Below the pieces are notes generated by a model. It was not told where the DNA came from and ran no database searches. It worked only from the letters and a program-made list of their open reading frames with translations. Shown one piece after another: positions 53,542 through 62,621 of a DNA stretch of 64,000 bases. Made by a program: the position numbers and the translations under genes. Position 1 is the first letter of the stretch. Each line of letters opens with the position of its first letter. The DNA is from Roseovarius sp. EL26 (GTDB taxonomy: Bacteria; Pseudomonadota; Alphaproteobacteria; Rhodobacterales; Rhodobacteraceae): contig NZ_OUMZ01000007.1 of assembly GCF_900327775.1 (NCBI RefSeq), positions 1,599,606 through 1,663,605 on the forward strand. The letters run 5' to 3'.

Positions 53542-54282
53542 ATGAAATCGAACAGTACACGCAAACCCGACCTCTCGGCTCAGATCGCCCAGGCGATCCG
53601 AGATGCCATCATGTCCGGCCAAATGATCGTAGATGAACGGCTTCCGTCCGAAGCAGAACTCGCCGAGCAATTCCAAGTCTCTCGTCCTACCGTGCGTGAG
53701 GCGTTGAAACGTCTGGCGGCACAATCACTGATCCGCACCGAACGTGGTGCCTTTGGTGGGGCTTTTGTCAATCGCCTCAGCTATGAAGAGGCCTATAGCC
53801 AGCAGATCACCACCTCGACGCTACTTCTCAGCATGAATACCGTCAGCTTCGCCACCGCTTGTGAGGCGCGCTATGCCTTGGAACGAGCCTGTACGCGCTT
53901 GGCTGCAGAACGTCGCACGCCAGATCATCTGGCCGCCATGCGCGCCGAAACCCACCGTCAGGCCCAGCCGGGCCTCAGCGATGAATGCTTCTGTGCCTCC
54001 GATGTGGCCTTTCACCGCGCGCTGGTTGACGCCACTGACAATCCGGTGCTGCGTTACCAACTGGCAGGCGCGGTCGAGGCCATGCAACCGCTAATGAACA
54101 TGATCACCTTCACTGCCCGGTCTCGTGAGGAAATCGTCCGCCTGCACAATCGCATCGCCGACGCAATCGAGATGCAAGACCCCGAAACCGCCAGCGCCAC
54201 GCTATCAAAACTTGAGGCTTACACGCTGGAACTGGGTCAGAACGTCATGGCTGAACGAGCCCAAAAGCGCGACAGCGCCTGA
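53542..54282 (+). CDS. GntR-family regulator, FadR subfamily
   Basis: 246 residues. N-terminal winged helix: LSAQIAQAIRDAIMSGQMIVDERLPSEAELAEQFQVSRPTVREALKRLAAQSLIRTERG, the classic GntR signature. The C-terminal all-helical FCD domain carries AFHRALVDATDNPVL and LHNRIADAI, with metal-binding residues. The ATG at 53542 gives the family's length; the frame extends a further 109 codons over the DUF2182 gene, which is an artefact. Divergent from DUF2182-DUF1326-dmdA-acuI, so it is the likely regulator of DMSP demethylation here, responding to a DMSP product such as acrylate or propionate derivative. Confidence 0.92.
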   Translation: MKSNSTRKPDLSAQIAQAIRDAIMSGQMIVDERLPSEAELAEQFQVSRPTVREALKRLAAQSLIRTERGAFGGAFVNRLSYEEAYSQQITTSTLLLSMNTVSFATACEARYALERACTRLAAERRTPDHLAAMRAETHRQAQPGLSDECFCASDVAFHRALVDATDNPVLRYQLAGAVEAMQPLMNMITFTARSREEIVRLHNRIADAIEMQDPETASATLSKLEAYTLELGQNVMAERAQKRDSA

Positions 54283-54306
54283 ACATCATCCTTTAGAAAC
54301 AACGCC

Positions 54307-54498
54307 TCACTCAAGCGCGCGCGCTTCATCCAACAGCATGATTGGAATACCGTTGCGGATGGGAAAGGCCATATTAGCCTTGTCCGAAATCAGCTCCTGC
54401 GCGCTGGCATCATAACGCAGCGTGCTGTGGGTCTGGGGGCAAATCAACGCCTCCAGCATCCGACGGTCAAAGGCGGGGGATGTCAGCGCATCGCTCAT
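54307..54498 (-). CDS. Trm112-family small protein
   Basis: 63 residues, with [41 protein letters not shown], the YcaR/Trm112-like fold. Here only one cysteine of the usual four metal ligands remains. Eukaryotic Trm112 activates methyltransferases; the bacterial role is unclear. The ATG overlaps the LON-domain gene stop by four bases. Confidence 0.88.
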   Translation of the reverse strand: MSDALTSPAFDRRMLEALICPQTHSTLRYDASAQELISDKANMAFPIRNGIPIMLLDEARALE

Positions 54499-55139
54499 TG
54501 CATGATCTCCGTTTCGCCACCGCTGCGCAGGGCGTATTCTATCAGTGTCACCAAAGTCTCGCGTCTGGTACTCAAAGACGGAGCCTCCAACAAGGCCTGC
54601 TTGTCCTCTGGCTCAAACCCCAACAGCATCGACAGGGAATTGACCAGCAATTCATCATCAGCATCCTTTAAGGTTTCCCAATCTGTCTGTAATTCGCGCG
54701 CCTCAAAATATCGCGCCAGCAGGTCCATAAAGGCCCCGCGATTAAACAGCGTATCTGCATCCTGCGGCCCCATATCACGCTCAAATCCGGCCCAAGACAC
54801 GCGCGCCCGACGGTAAGGCGTGAACCCTTCGACCTCGTCCTCAATCCGAAAGCGTGAGATCCCCGATAAGGTGATCATATAACGTCCATCTTCGGTTTCC
54901 GAAAACTGTGTCACCCGCCCTGCACAGCCAATGCACTGCAGGCCAGTGCCCACACGTCCCGGCACCTCATTAGGCTGAATCATCCCAATCAGCCGCCCCG
55001 GTATTTTGAGAACATCATCAAGCATCGCCAGATAACGCGGCTCAAACAAATGCAATGGCAAACGCGAGCGCGGCAGCAACAAAGCCCCCGGCAGCGGGAA
55101 AAGCGGAAGGATCTCTGGTAGGTCAGCCTGATGGAACAT
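54495..55139 (-). CDS. LON substrate-binding domain protein
   Basis: 214 residues: only the N-terminal LON domain of the Lon protease ([38 protein letters not shown], then [26 protein letters not shown]). No ATPase or protease domain follows. Free-standing LON-domain proteins are common in alphaproteobacteria; function unknown, perhaps a substrate adaptor. Lies 27 bases after the thioredoxin gene and overlaps the Trm112 gene. Confidence 0.9.
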   Translation of the reverse strand: MFHQADLPEILPLFPLPGALLLPRSRLPLHLFEPRYLAMLDDVLKIPGRLIGMIQPNEVPGRVGTGLQCIGCAGRVTQFSETEDGRYMITLSGISRFRIEDEVEGFTPYRRARVSWAGFERDMGPQDADTLFNRGAFMDLLARYFEARELQTDWETLKDADDELLVNSLSMLLGFEPEDKQALLEAPSLSTRRETLVTLIEYALRSGGETEIMQ

Positions 55140-55166
55140 AAAAGCTAATCTAACCTGTTTTTCCGA

Positions 55167-56078
55167 TCAGGCAAATATCATTGAACTCAACTTACGCCGA
55201 CCGTTTAACACAATCGGATCGTTGGGCTTGAGCGCATCAAACAACGTGAACAGCTGCTGTCTGGCCGCGTCATCATTCCATTCACGATCACGGCGGAACA
55301 GCTCCAGCAATTCATCAACTGCTTCTTGTGTCTGGCCAGCAGCGTGAAGCGCCTGCGCCAGATCAAACCGCGCTTGATGATCATCGGGGTTCGCAGTGAC
55401 CGCGGCCTGCAGCTCGCCGACCGGGCCAGCATTAGCCGCCTGTTTCGCCAGCTCGATTTGCGCGTGGGCTGCTTCCAGCTCGGGCGCGTTTGAAATTTCG
55501 GCAGGTGCACCGTTCAAAATCGCCTCGGCCTGATCCAAATCGTCCAGCGCAACATGGGATCGCACCAATCCGGCGTAGGCCGGGGCGTTCTGCGGGTCTT
55601 CTTCCAAAATCGCGGCAAAGGTTTGCGCGGCATCTGCGGCTGCTCCCTCTTCCAGCATTTCCTCGGCCGCGGCCACGGCCTCGTCCAGCCCACCGCTGCT
55701 GTCACCGCCCGAAGCGACAATCACACGTTCAATAAAAGCCTCAATTTCCGAGGGCGGCTGTGCCCCCTGAAAACCATCAATCGGCTGCCCCTGCCAAAAG
55801 GCATAGACCATTGGCACCGACTGCACCCGCAGTTGGCTGGCAATCATCTGGTTTTCGTCAACATTAACCTTGGCCAGCTTGACCGCGCCTTTGGCTTTGG
55901 TAACGGCGGCCTCGATCGCGGGGATTAGGGTTTTGCAAGGGCCGCACCAAGGGGCCCAGAAATCCACAATCACCGGAACCGTTTGCGAGGTCTCAATCAC
56001 CTCGACCATGAAATCGGCCTCGGATACGTCCTTGATCAGGTCGGTGGCTGGTGGGGTTTGTCCGCCAAGTTCAAGCAT
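55167..56078 (-). CDS. Thioredoxin-TPR protein (CnoX/YbbN type)
   Basis: 303 residues. An N-terminal thioredoxin domain with WAPWCGPCKTLIPAIE (active CGPC) and the cis-Pro in VQSVPMVYAF, then TPR-like repeats to the end (AAQTFAAILEEDPQNAPAYAGLVRS, LQAAVTANPDDHQARFDLAQALHAAG). This is the layout of CnoX (YbbN), a chaperone and redox protein that hands clients to GroEL; E. coli YbbN has lost the CGPC pair, this one keeps it. AGGAG eight bases before the ATG at 56078 sets the start; the frame extends six codons to a TTG. Confidence 0.93.
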   Translation of the reverse strand: MLELGGQTPPATDLIKDVSEADFMVEVIETSQTVPVIVDFWAPWCGPCKTLIPAIEAAVTKAKGAVKLAKVNVDENQMIASQLRVQSVPMVYAFWQGQPIDGFQGAQPPSEIEAFIERVIVASGGDSSGGLDEAVAAAEEMLEEGAAADAAQTFAAILEEDPQNAPAYAGLVRSHVALDDLDQAEAILNGAPAEISNAPELEAAHAQIELAKQAANAGPVGELQAAVTANPDDHQARFDLAQALHAAGQTQEAVDELLELFRRDREWNDDAARQQLFTLFDALKPNDPIVLNGRRKLSSMIFA

Positions 56079-56151
56079 GTTTCGCGCTCCTGACAATGGT
56101 GTCGTTCAATTTGAAGGTTACATGGCGTAGCGCGCCTTAGGTTGCAAGACC

Positions 56152-56445
56152 TCAGTTCGCAAATGGCAGGGGCAAACACCCCGGCAATCCTGCAGGCAAC
56201 ACCAGTCGCCCGCCGGATTGATAAAGTGACCAACCAAGATCGGGCCCTTCACCGCGAATGGCCAGCCAGAAAAGCCCCCCGCCAACCAAAGCAGCATTGT
56301 CCGGTAAACGGGCTGCGAAGTCCGCCGCTGGAAACAGAACAATCGCCCCCGGCGCCGCGTCGGTCAACATCGCGACCGAGGCCAGTACGACAATCCAGCC
56401 GACAAACACCGCCACCAGTGCGCCAATCCAATGCCTAATAGTCAT
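56152..56445 (-). CDS. Small secreted or membrane protein, unknown
   Basis: 97 residues from the ATG at 56445 (MTIRHWIGALVAVFVGWIVVLASVAML), with one membrane segment and a second weakly hydrophobic stretch (AALVGGGLFWLAI). Not recognised. Its ATG lies inside the end of the preceding gene (11-base overlap), so it is the fourth gene of the operon that starts with the FAD oxidase. Confidence 0.62.
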   Translation of the reverse strand: MTIRHWIGALVAVFVGWIVVLASVAMLTDAAPGAIVLFPAADFAARLPDNAALVGGGLFWLAIRGEGPDLGWSLYQSGGRLVLPAGLPGCLPLPFAN

Positions 56446-57490
56446 GGATATGTTCCAGCCACAGCGCCCCCTGATCCATTTCGCGCAGGATGCTAGCCAG
56501 ATCCGCAACCTTTACCATGATCAGATGTCGGTGGTCGCCATATCCCTGCCGCGCAAAACTGTGCAGCGCGCCAGAAGCCTCAGCCTGCGCTGAGATTGCG
56601 GTGAACATGATATCGTCATTGCCTGCAATCTCGACAAACTCGCCGCCCTCATCCGCCATCTGTTTCAGCAGATAGGTCAATTCGCGGTAGCGCGGCGTCT
56701 CAATCTCTGTTCCTTGCGCATGTCGGGTAACCACCTCTACACCATCAATCGAGGTCAGCACCTCGTCTGGCAACCCACTCACAATCATCCGCAAGCGCAA
56801 CTCATCTGCACCCACAGTCGCCACCGCCTGTTCGATCACTTCTGCGTATGCGGCCTTGGCTTTGTATTCCAAACCCAGCGCCAGGCGCCGCTCTGTATCG
56901 CGCAAAACACCTGATGCGTTCTCGCTCAACGCTGCAGCATCAGCGCGAAAACCCCATTGATACCACGGCACCTGTTGAAGGAAATTGGCATAATCTGCCG
57001 CCTGCTGCGCTGACAAATCATCCAGCGGTGCGCGGGTCTCCCCCCGGAACCATGTAGCAACCCGCCCCAATGTTTCCTCGTAGGCAGCTTTGGCCAGTAA
57101 CTCGGCGGTAAAGCTCACCCCAATGACATAGACCATCTGCTTGGTTTCCCCCGGAAACCCACCATGATCAGCCGACGCATAGGATAGCTCACACAGAGAC
57201 GACCAAAAGCCACGGATCTCCTGCCAGTATCCGAATTCATGCGGATCTCCGGTTTCAATCACCTTGGCGTAATCATCATAAGCATGCACGATGTGCCATT
57301 CCGGATAGGTCAGCAACGTGCGCGATTCTGCGCGGTGCTGATCAGACGGCAGAATCGCAATATAGTCATTGTCGATAGGGCTTCGGACACAGGCCAGCTC
57401 GTTATAGCCCACAGGCATCGCCAAACCGACAACTGCCAATAGCAGCAGCAGAACAGCACGTTTCAACCATTTCCACAGCCTGCGCATCAT
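56435..57490 (-). CDS. Membrane-anchored protein of unknown function
   Basis: 351 residues with a single N-terminal membrane segment (WLKRAVLLLLLAVVGLAMPVGY), so the body is periplasmic. Not recognised. Notable stretches are TLLTYPEWHIVHAYDDYA, YWQEIRGFWSSLCELSY and QVPWYQWGF, rich in aromatic residues and possibly helical. A C-terminal DHRHLIMVKVADLASILREMDQGALWLEHIHDY reads as a compact sheet-helix module. The first ATG overlaps the stop of the preceding gene (ATGA). Conserved context only: oxidase, four-segment membrane protein, this, small membrane protein. Confidence 0.7.
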   Translation of the reverse strand: MMRRLWKWLKRAVLLLLLAVVGLAMPVGYNELACVRSPIDNDYIAILPSDQHRAESRTLLTYPEWHIVHAYDDYAKVIETGDPHEFGYWQEIRGFWSSLCELSYASADHGGFPGETKQMVYVIGVSFTAELLAKAAYEETLGRVATWFRGETRAPLDDLSAQQAADYANFLQQVPWYQWGFRADAAALSENASGVLRDTERRLALGLEYKAKAAYAEVIEQAVATVGADELRLRMIVSGLPDEVLTSIDGVEVVTRHAQGTEIETPRYRELTYLLKQMADEGGEFVEIAGNDDIMFTAISAQAEASGALHSFARQGYGDHRHLIMVKVADLASILREMDQGALWLEHIHDY

Positions 57491-57891
57491 ACTTTCCACC
57501 AACGCAAACCGGACCACAATGCAAAGGCCCCCATGGCGATATGCGGCAGATTGGCGAGAAACCGAACAAGGGTAAAAGACATTCCCGCAGACGGATTGGT
57601 GAAGATCGCCAGATCAAGATAGCCATAGCCGGTGAAGATGCCAAAAACACCATCTCCCAAATAAAGCGCACCAAATATCACCAGAAAGATCGTGCAGGCA
57701 CGCGCCCCCATGATCACCGCCGTCAGCGCCCATAAAGCTGACGCGAGGTGCAACGCATCGTCATATGGATCCAGCGCAAAGATACCAAAAGCCAGCCCCT
57801 GATCATCTGTCAGACCGGGAATATAGTTCAGTGACGCTGCAATCAGCAGCGCAATGAAATAGCCAAAGCTGATAATCCGTAAAATGCTCAT
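57487..57891 (-). CDS. Four-segment membrane protein (DUF4383-like)
   Basis: 134 residues with four membrane segments (IISFGYFIALLIAASLNYI, LHLASALWALTAVIMGA, TIFLVIFGALYLGDGVFGIF, LANLPHIAMGAFALWSGL). The pattern of His and Asp at membrane borders (DALHLASALWA, LPHIAMG) resembles DUF4383 proteins, though I am not certain. Start overlaps the oxidase stop as ATGA. Confidence 0.7.
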   Translation of the reverse strand: MSILRIISFGYFIALLIAASLNYIPGLTDDQGLAFGIFALDPYDDALHLASALWALTAVIMGARACTIFLVIFGALYLGDGVFGIFTGYGYLDLAIFTNPSAGMSFTLVRFLANLPHIAMGAFALWSGLRWWKV

Positions 57892-59375
57892 AACGCACCC
57901 ATGTAGTTATCCCATAAACCATTGCGGAAAGTCAGATCGGGGTCGAGCTGTCTTTTTGCCAAAGCAAAGCGCGCCGCCCCCGGATAAGCGTGATGAAACT
58001 GCTCACTCGTCGCGTGTGGGCGGTAAGGCAGATAGTAGGTCCCACCGATATCGGTAATCCGATCGATCAATTCCCGCGTCACCCGCGCCATATCCGCCTC
58101 GGCTCGTGCCGTCATTTCCTGGCTGAACGACATCACGGCCGCTATCCGCGGCGCTGGTGCATAGGTCAGCCAGCTGTCCGGGTCGTGATCAATAAACCGC
58201 AACGTGACATTCAAAAACTCCTGATAAGAGGCAGGAATCACCTCTTGGCAGACGGCAATGAAATCACCAAATCGCTCAGGACTGACAAAATACTCGTGCA
58301 AAATGTCCGTGCGGTTTGGGTCACGGTCATCCAGCGTCACAACCGGCTCATTGATCAAACTGTTGCGCGTCGCGATACCGCTGCTGATCCGTGGGGCCAG
58401 ATCGGTTTCCGTCCACCAGCGCAAGCGCTTCATCCGCTCATGACCCAACTGTGCGCGGTAAACATGACTTGCCAGTTTCGACACCATGCCCGACCCACTG
58501 GCAGGCGGCAGATCTGTCTGATCCTCAGTTGCACGGTAGGTGATCATCAAGGCATGCTCAAAGAATCCGGCGCGATCCACATTCAGGCGGCCGTAAGCCA
58601 TGTTGACCACCCCATCTGACAATGCCTCGACAAACCGCGTGCCAAACTCCTGCACAGGCATTTCTGTATAGGTCGGCTCGAGCCGTTTGTTTGGCTCAAT
58701 CTCAACCTCCATCCGGGTGATAGCACCGGTTAGACCGTACCCCCCCATGGTCATCCCAAAGAGATCGGTATTTTCATCCCGAGAGCAATCCACCAACGTG
58801 CCGTCCGGCAAGACCATCTCAAACCGCCGCACAGTGGCTCCCATCGGACCATGTTTCACCGGCCAGCCATGCGCGTTCACGCAAAACGTCGCCGCTACAC
58901 CGAAGTCATTGTTGGATTGCATCACCTTGGGGCCGTATCTCAAAGGATCCAGCGCCGCGATCACTTGCGACCAACGCGCCCCGGCATGGACCTGCATCAA
59001 TCCCTTATCGATGTCCGGATCCAGCCAACCATTGTCAAATGTGATCGCATGCCCATCCCGAGGGATCGCCTGCCCGCCCATCGAATGCCGCGCAGCACCC
59101 ACGTTCACTGGGCGCCCCTCCGCCCGAGCCTCTTTGATCTCGGCGCGCAAAGCCGCGACAAGCACATCATTGGGGTCATCTTGCAGGACCCTATGGCGAA
59201 AAATCGGCGTTTCGCTTAACCCACTGGCATCGTTGAGCGTGCTGACCTGTCCTGCAGGGGCCAGACTCTGTGTGCCATCCAGAACCGGAGTTGCGGCAGA
59301 AAACCGTTTGACGGCCCATCCCCCCAACACGGCTCCTCCACCAAACAAAGCAGCGCGTCTTGTGATTTTTCTCAT
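57888..59375 (-). CDS. Tat-exported FAD-binding oxidoreductase (sugar lactone oxidase-like)
   Basis: 495 residues. A twin-arginine leader (ITRRAALFGGGAVLGGWAV) sends the folded flavoprotein to the periplasm. The N-terminal FAD domain shows PVNVGAARHSMGGQAI, VHAGARWSQVIAAL and GVAATFCVNAHGW, followed by GMTMGGYGLTGAITRMEVEI; the C-terminal part ends in an ALO-like domain (YLPYRPHATSEQFHHAYPGA). It resembles aldonolactone/alditol oxidases that pass electrons to oxygen, but the substrate is unknown. GGAGG seven bases before the ATG at 59375 fixes the start. First gene of a four-gene overlapping operon. Confidence 0.88.
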   Translation of the reverse strand: MRKITRRAALFGGGAVLGGWAVKRFSAATPVLDGTQSLAPAGQVSTLNDASGLSETPIFRHRVLQDDPNDVLVAALRAEIKEARAEGRPVNVGAARHSMGGQAIPRDGHAITFDNGWLDPDIDKGLMQVHAGARWSQVIAALDPLRYGPKVMQSNNDFGVAATFCVNAHGWPVKHGPMGATVRRFEMVLPDGTLVDCSRDENTDLFGMTMGGYGLTGAITRMEVEIEPNKRLEPTYTEMPVQEFGTRFVEALSDGVVNMAYGRLNVDRAGFFEHALMITYRATEDQTDLPPASGSGMVSKLASHVYRAQLGHERMKRLRWWTETDLAPRISSGIATRNSLINEPVVTLDDRDPNRTDILHEYFVSPERFGDFIAVCQEVIPASYQEFLNVTLRFIDHDPDSWLTYAPAPRIAAVMSFSQEMTARAEADMARVTRELIDRITDIGGTYYLPYRPHATSEQFHHAYPGAARFALAKRQLDPDLTFRNGLWDNYMGAL

Positions 59376-59466
59376 TCCCAAACCTCCGCCCCCTCATAAC
59401 ATTTTGGTGAGGGTAGCGTGATTTCACAGGTAAGGAAATCCTTACTTTGTGCTTTAACCCTATGTT

Positions 59467-60255
59467 TTACAGGTCAAAACTAGCAAAGACCGGTGCGTGA
59501 TCGCTGGGCTTTTCCCAGCCGCGTGCATCCCGCAGGACGCGGCTTGAGTGTCCAGCACTGGCAATATCCGACGTCGCCCAAACGTGATCCAACCGGCGAC
59601 CTTTGTCTGCCACATCCCAGTCACGGGCGCGGTAGGACCACCAGCTATAGAGCAATCCTTCGGGGATATCATTGCGGGTCACATCGGCCCAGCCGCCCGC
59701 CTCCATAACGCTGTTAAAGCTTTCGACCTCAACCGGCGTGTGGCTAACAATTTTTAGCAATTTCTTATGGTCCCAGACGTCATCTTCGCGCGGGGCGATA
59801 TTCAGATCACCGACTAGAATGGATTTTTCCGGCTTTTCCGCATGGAACCAGTCCCGCATGTCGCTCAGGTAATCCAGTTTTTGGCCAAATTTTTCGTTCT
59901 TTTCACGGTCCGGCACATCGCCGCCCGCAGGCACATAGAAATTGTGGATGACAACGCCGTTTTCCAAACGCCCAGCAACGTGCCGGGCATGGCCCAGGTT
60001 GGCAAAATCCTTGTCGCCCACATCCTCGATCGGCAGCTTGGACAAGATCGCAACACCGTTATATCCCTTTTGCCCTCGTGCCACCATGTGGGTATAGCCC
60101 AGCTCGGCGAATGCTTCTGTTGGGATCTTGTCCACCGGGCTTTTGCATTCCTGCAGGCACAGAACGTCGGGGCCTTCTTCCATCAATAACTTGCAAACAA
60201 TCGGCTCTCTCAGGCGGACCGAATTGATGTTCCATGTGGCGAGGGTGAAAGGCAT
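59467..60255 (-). CDS. xthA: Exodeoxyribonuclease III
   Basis: 262 residues, the normal length. AP endonuclease and 3'-5' exonuclease of base excision repair. Seen: TLATWNINSVRLR, LCLQECKSP (metal Glu), YNGVAILSK, HNFYVPAGGD, VGDLNIAPREDD, GRRLDHVWAT and PSDHAPVFA (catalytic His). Distinct in length and motifs from the EEP protein at 1343. Single gene, 91 bases upstream of the FAD oxidase. Confidence 0.96.
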   Translation of the reverse strand: MPFTLATWNINSVRLREPIVCKLLMEEGPDVLCLQECKSPVDKIPTEAFAELGYTHMVARGQKGYNGVAILSKLPIEDVGDKDFANLGHARHVAGRLENGVVIHNFYVPAGGDVPDREKNEKFGQKLDYLSDMRDWFHAEKPEKSILVGDLNIAPREDDVWDHKKLLKIVSHTPVEVESFNSVMEAGGWADVTRNDIPEGLLYSWWSYRARDWDVADKGRRLDHVWATSDIASAGHSSRVLRDARGWEKPSDHAPVFASFDL

Positions 60256-60321
60256 TGCTTTGCTCCTGACGGCAAGGGATTCGCCGCAGGTTATCCGCCC
60301 TTTATCCGGGGTGCCAGCAGA

Positions 60322-61449
60322 TCATGCCCCGTATTTGGAAAACCAGACACTCAGGCGCGGCAAACCGTCGATCAATGCCTGCGTTTCGTTGGCAAACCCA
60401 ATCCTGAGCCCGCCTTCCATCCCCATGACAGATCCCGGCGTCAACATCACACCGGTGTCGCGGATCAGGGTTTCGCATAAATCATAAGACGGGATATCAA
60501 GATCATAGTGCAACAATGCCGTCGTCCCACCCGCTGGCTTCACATAGCTAATCAACGGTTCTGACTGAACCCAAGCATCCAAGGCATTAAGGTTATCGCG
60601 CGTGATCTGTCTGCTGCGCTTTAAGATAGCGGCGGCGTTATCCAAGGCCATCGTGGCGAAATAATCGTCAATCACACCCACGCTGATGGTGTTGTAGTCA
60701 CGATGAATTTCCACATCATGCATCAAAGAATGCGGCCCAACGATCCATCCCAGACGCAGTCCAGCCAGAGAAAACGCCTTAGAGGTTGAGCCGGTGCTGA
60801 TGCCCTTTTCATAATGATCGGCGATCGAGGCCCCCGGCCCCTCCCCAGTTTGCTCTGTCCCACGGTACACCTCATCACACAGCACCCAAGCACTTGAGGA
60901 CCGCGCAATTTCAGCGATCCTCTCCAGCCCCGCGCGATCGATCACCGCGCCCGTCGGGTTGTTCGGATTAGTCAGCGTAATCAATGTGGTATCAGTGCCC
61001 ACCATCTGCTCCAACCGGTTCAAATCAGGCAGATAGCCATCCTCTGACAACAATGGCAAAGTGTGCAGGTCTGCCCCGATACTTTCTGGAATGGCTGTAT
61101 GTTGCTGATAGGTCGGTGTGATTGACACGACCTTGTCGCCCCGGCTGATCAACGTCTGATAGATCAACGCGTTGGCCCCAATTGTACCATGGGTGATCAT
61201 CACATTTTCAGCTTTTTGCCCCGCATATAGCGCTGCGACAGAGCTCCGCAGCGCCTCTGATCCCGGAATATCACCATAGGTCATTTTCATCTTTGCCAGA
61301 TCGCTTGGCATCGCTTGCGTTTTTCCGGCCAGACGTAGCAATTCCTCAATCGTCAACGATGCAACACAGGTTTCAGCCAAATTGATCGCACAGCGGGTTT
61401 CCCACTTGTTCATCCACTGCTCAACACCAAAAGGGGTAATATCCATCAT
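60322..61449 (-). CDS. PLP-dependent aminotransferase, class I/II
   Basis: 375 residues, fold type I. Seen: YGDIPGSEALRSSVAALY, the region LITLTNPNNPTGAVID (Asn that binds PLP), VLCDEVYRGTE (Asp) and STGSTSKAFSLAGLRLGWI with the Schiff-base Lys, and the C-terminal GGLRIGFANET with the carboxylate-binding Arg. Substrate not determined. The first ATG overlaps the hydrolase stop as ATGA, so the two act or are made together. Confidence 0.92.
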   Translation of the reverse strand: MMDITPFGVEQWMNKWETRCAINLAETCVASLTIEELLRLAGKTQAMPSDLAKMKMTYGDIPGSEALRSSVAALYAGQKAENVMITHGTIGANALIYQTLISRGDKVVSITPTYQQHTAIPESIGADLHTLPLLSEDGYLPDLNRLEQMVGTDTTLITLTNPNNPTGAVIDRAGLERIAEIARSSSAWVLCDEVYRGTEQTGEGPGASIADHYEKGISTGSTSKAFSLAGLRLGWIVGPHSLMHDVEIHRDYNTISVGVIDDYFATMALDNAAAILKRSRQITRDNLNALDAWVQSEPLISYVKPAGGTTALLHYDLDIPSYDLCETLIRDTGVMLTPGSVMGMEGGLRIGFANETQALIDGLPRLSVWFSKYGA

Positions 61450-62441
61450 TGCGTTCCGTTTTGAAAAAGTTCCGTCTCAATTTCAACAAGCGCCAGTTTG
61501 AGCGCAAGCATAAACGCCTCAGGTGCTTCAATTTGCGGGATATGGCCCGTATCTGGCAACACATGCAAACGCGCACCGGGCGTCAGGTTCACCAGCTCAG
61601 TACCCTGTGCCAGCGGCGTAATCGTATCCTCGGCCCCCCAGATATACTGCGGCCGCAAGGGCGCCAAAACGGCATAGTTTTCTGCCGCCATGCTACGGGC
61701 ACTTGTTGAGGGGTTCAGCAAAAACGGCAACCAACGCGCAAACTCTTTTGTACTGCCCTTCAGACGCATAGGACGCTGAAGCAATGCGACGATATCATCG
61801 GTTGCCGCCGTCTTTACATGCAGCAACGAACGCAACAACGGCTTGGTTGCCATTGGGTTGGTCGCCGTGACCGCTGTGGCAAATTCCCGGGCAATATGAT
61901 TGCGCAGGAACAAGGGTAACTCTTTGCTTTCCATACCAACGCCCAGCGCACCGTCGACCACAACCAGACCTGCGAAACGCTCGGGGCTGACCATCGCGGC
62001 CTCAACCGCAGCCCCTGCCCCAAAGGAATGCGCGATCAGGACAGGCTGAACATCAAGCGCATTAACCAATTCCAACAGGCGTTCGGCTTGCCGAGCCCGA
62101 CTATAATCCGCGTCCGCAGCCCGGTCAGAATACCCAAAAGGCGGCATATCAAACGCAATCGCACGATACTCCACGTCTGCCATTTCCTGCAAAACAGGCT
62201 GCCAAAGCGCACCCCAAGCCGCCGTTCCATGGGCAAATAACAAGGGCAACCCATCGCTGGGACCAACTTCGATGATATAGATTTCACCACTTTTCGTAGA
62301 AACAAGGCGGCCATTTTCAGGCAGTGATTCTGCTCTGGATTGATTTTCCCGGAGTGCAGCGCCCCCGCGAAATCCAAATAAAACAACCAGAACCGTGATG
62401 AGAATAAAGGAACTTAAGCGTTTAAATATCAGCATGTTCAC
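61446..62441 (-). CDS. Membrane-anchored alpha/beta hydrolase
   Basis: 331 residues. One N-terminal membrane segment (LSSFILITVLVVLFGF), then an alpha/beta hydrolase: oxyanion loop HGTAAWGALW, nucleophile elbow AHSFGAGAAVEAA, and the final DTGHIPQIEAPEAF with the catalytic His; the acid is probably in IWGAEDTITP. Faces the periplasm if the segment is an uncleaved signal. The start is uncertain: GTG at 62441 or ATG at 62435. Coupled to the aminotransferase. Confidence 0.87.
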   Translation of the reverse strand: MNMLIFKRLSSFILITVLVVLFGFRGGAALRENQSRAESLPENGRLVSTKSGEIYIIEVGPSDGLPLLFAHGTAAWGALWQPVLQEMADVEYRAIAFDMPPFGYSDRAADADYSRARQAERLLELVNALDVQPVLIAHSFGAGAAVEAAMVSPERFAGLVVVDGALGVGMESKELPLFLRNHIAREFATAVTATNPMATKPLLRSLLHVKTAATDDIVALLQRPMRLKGSTKEFARWLPFLLNPSTSARSMAAENYAVLAPLRPQYIWGAEDTITPLAQGTELVNLTPGARLHVLPDTGHIPQIEAPEAFMLALKLALVEIETELFQNGTQ

Positions 62442-62484
62442 CCAGATCGGCTAAATCTTGACGAAATACAAGGCGCTTGTTTCG

Positions 62485-62519
62485 AAACGAAAAAAAGACC
62501 TCGGCTACTTGCCGAGGTC
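62485..62519 (-). terminator. Intrinsic terminator after the response regulator
   Basis: GACCTCGGC / GCCGAGGTC with a five-base loop, followed on the minus strand by seven T. It lies about 100 bases after the response regulator stop and separates it from the hydrolase gene. Confidence 0.92.
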
Positions 62520-62621
62520 AGTCCAACAGGGAGGTAAAGTACAAAACTGTACTAAAGTATAGCATACACACTTTGGGCCTTTTGTAAAAGGTTGGTATCC
62601 GTCAGCGCGCCAACTGTGGCT

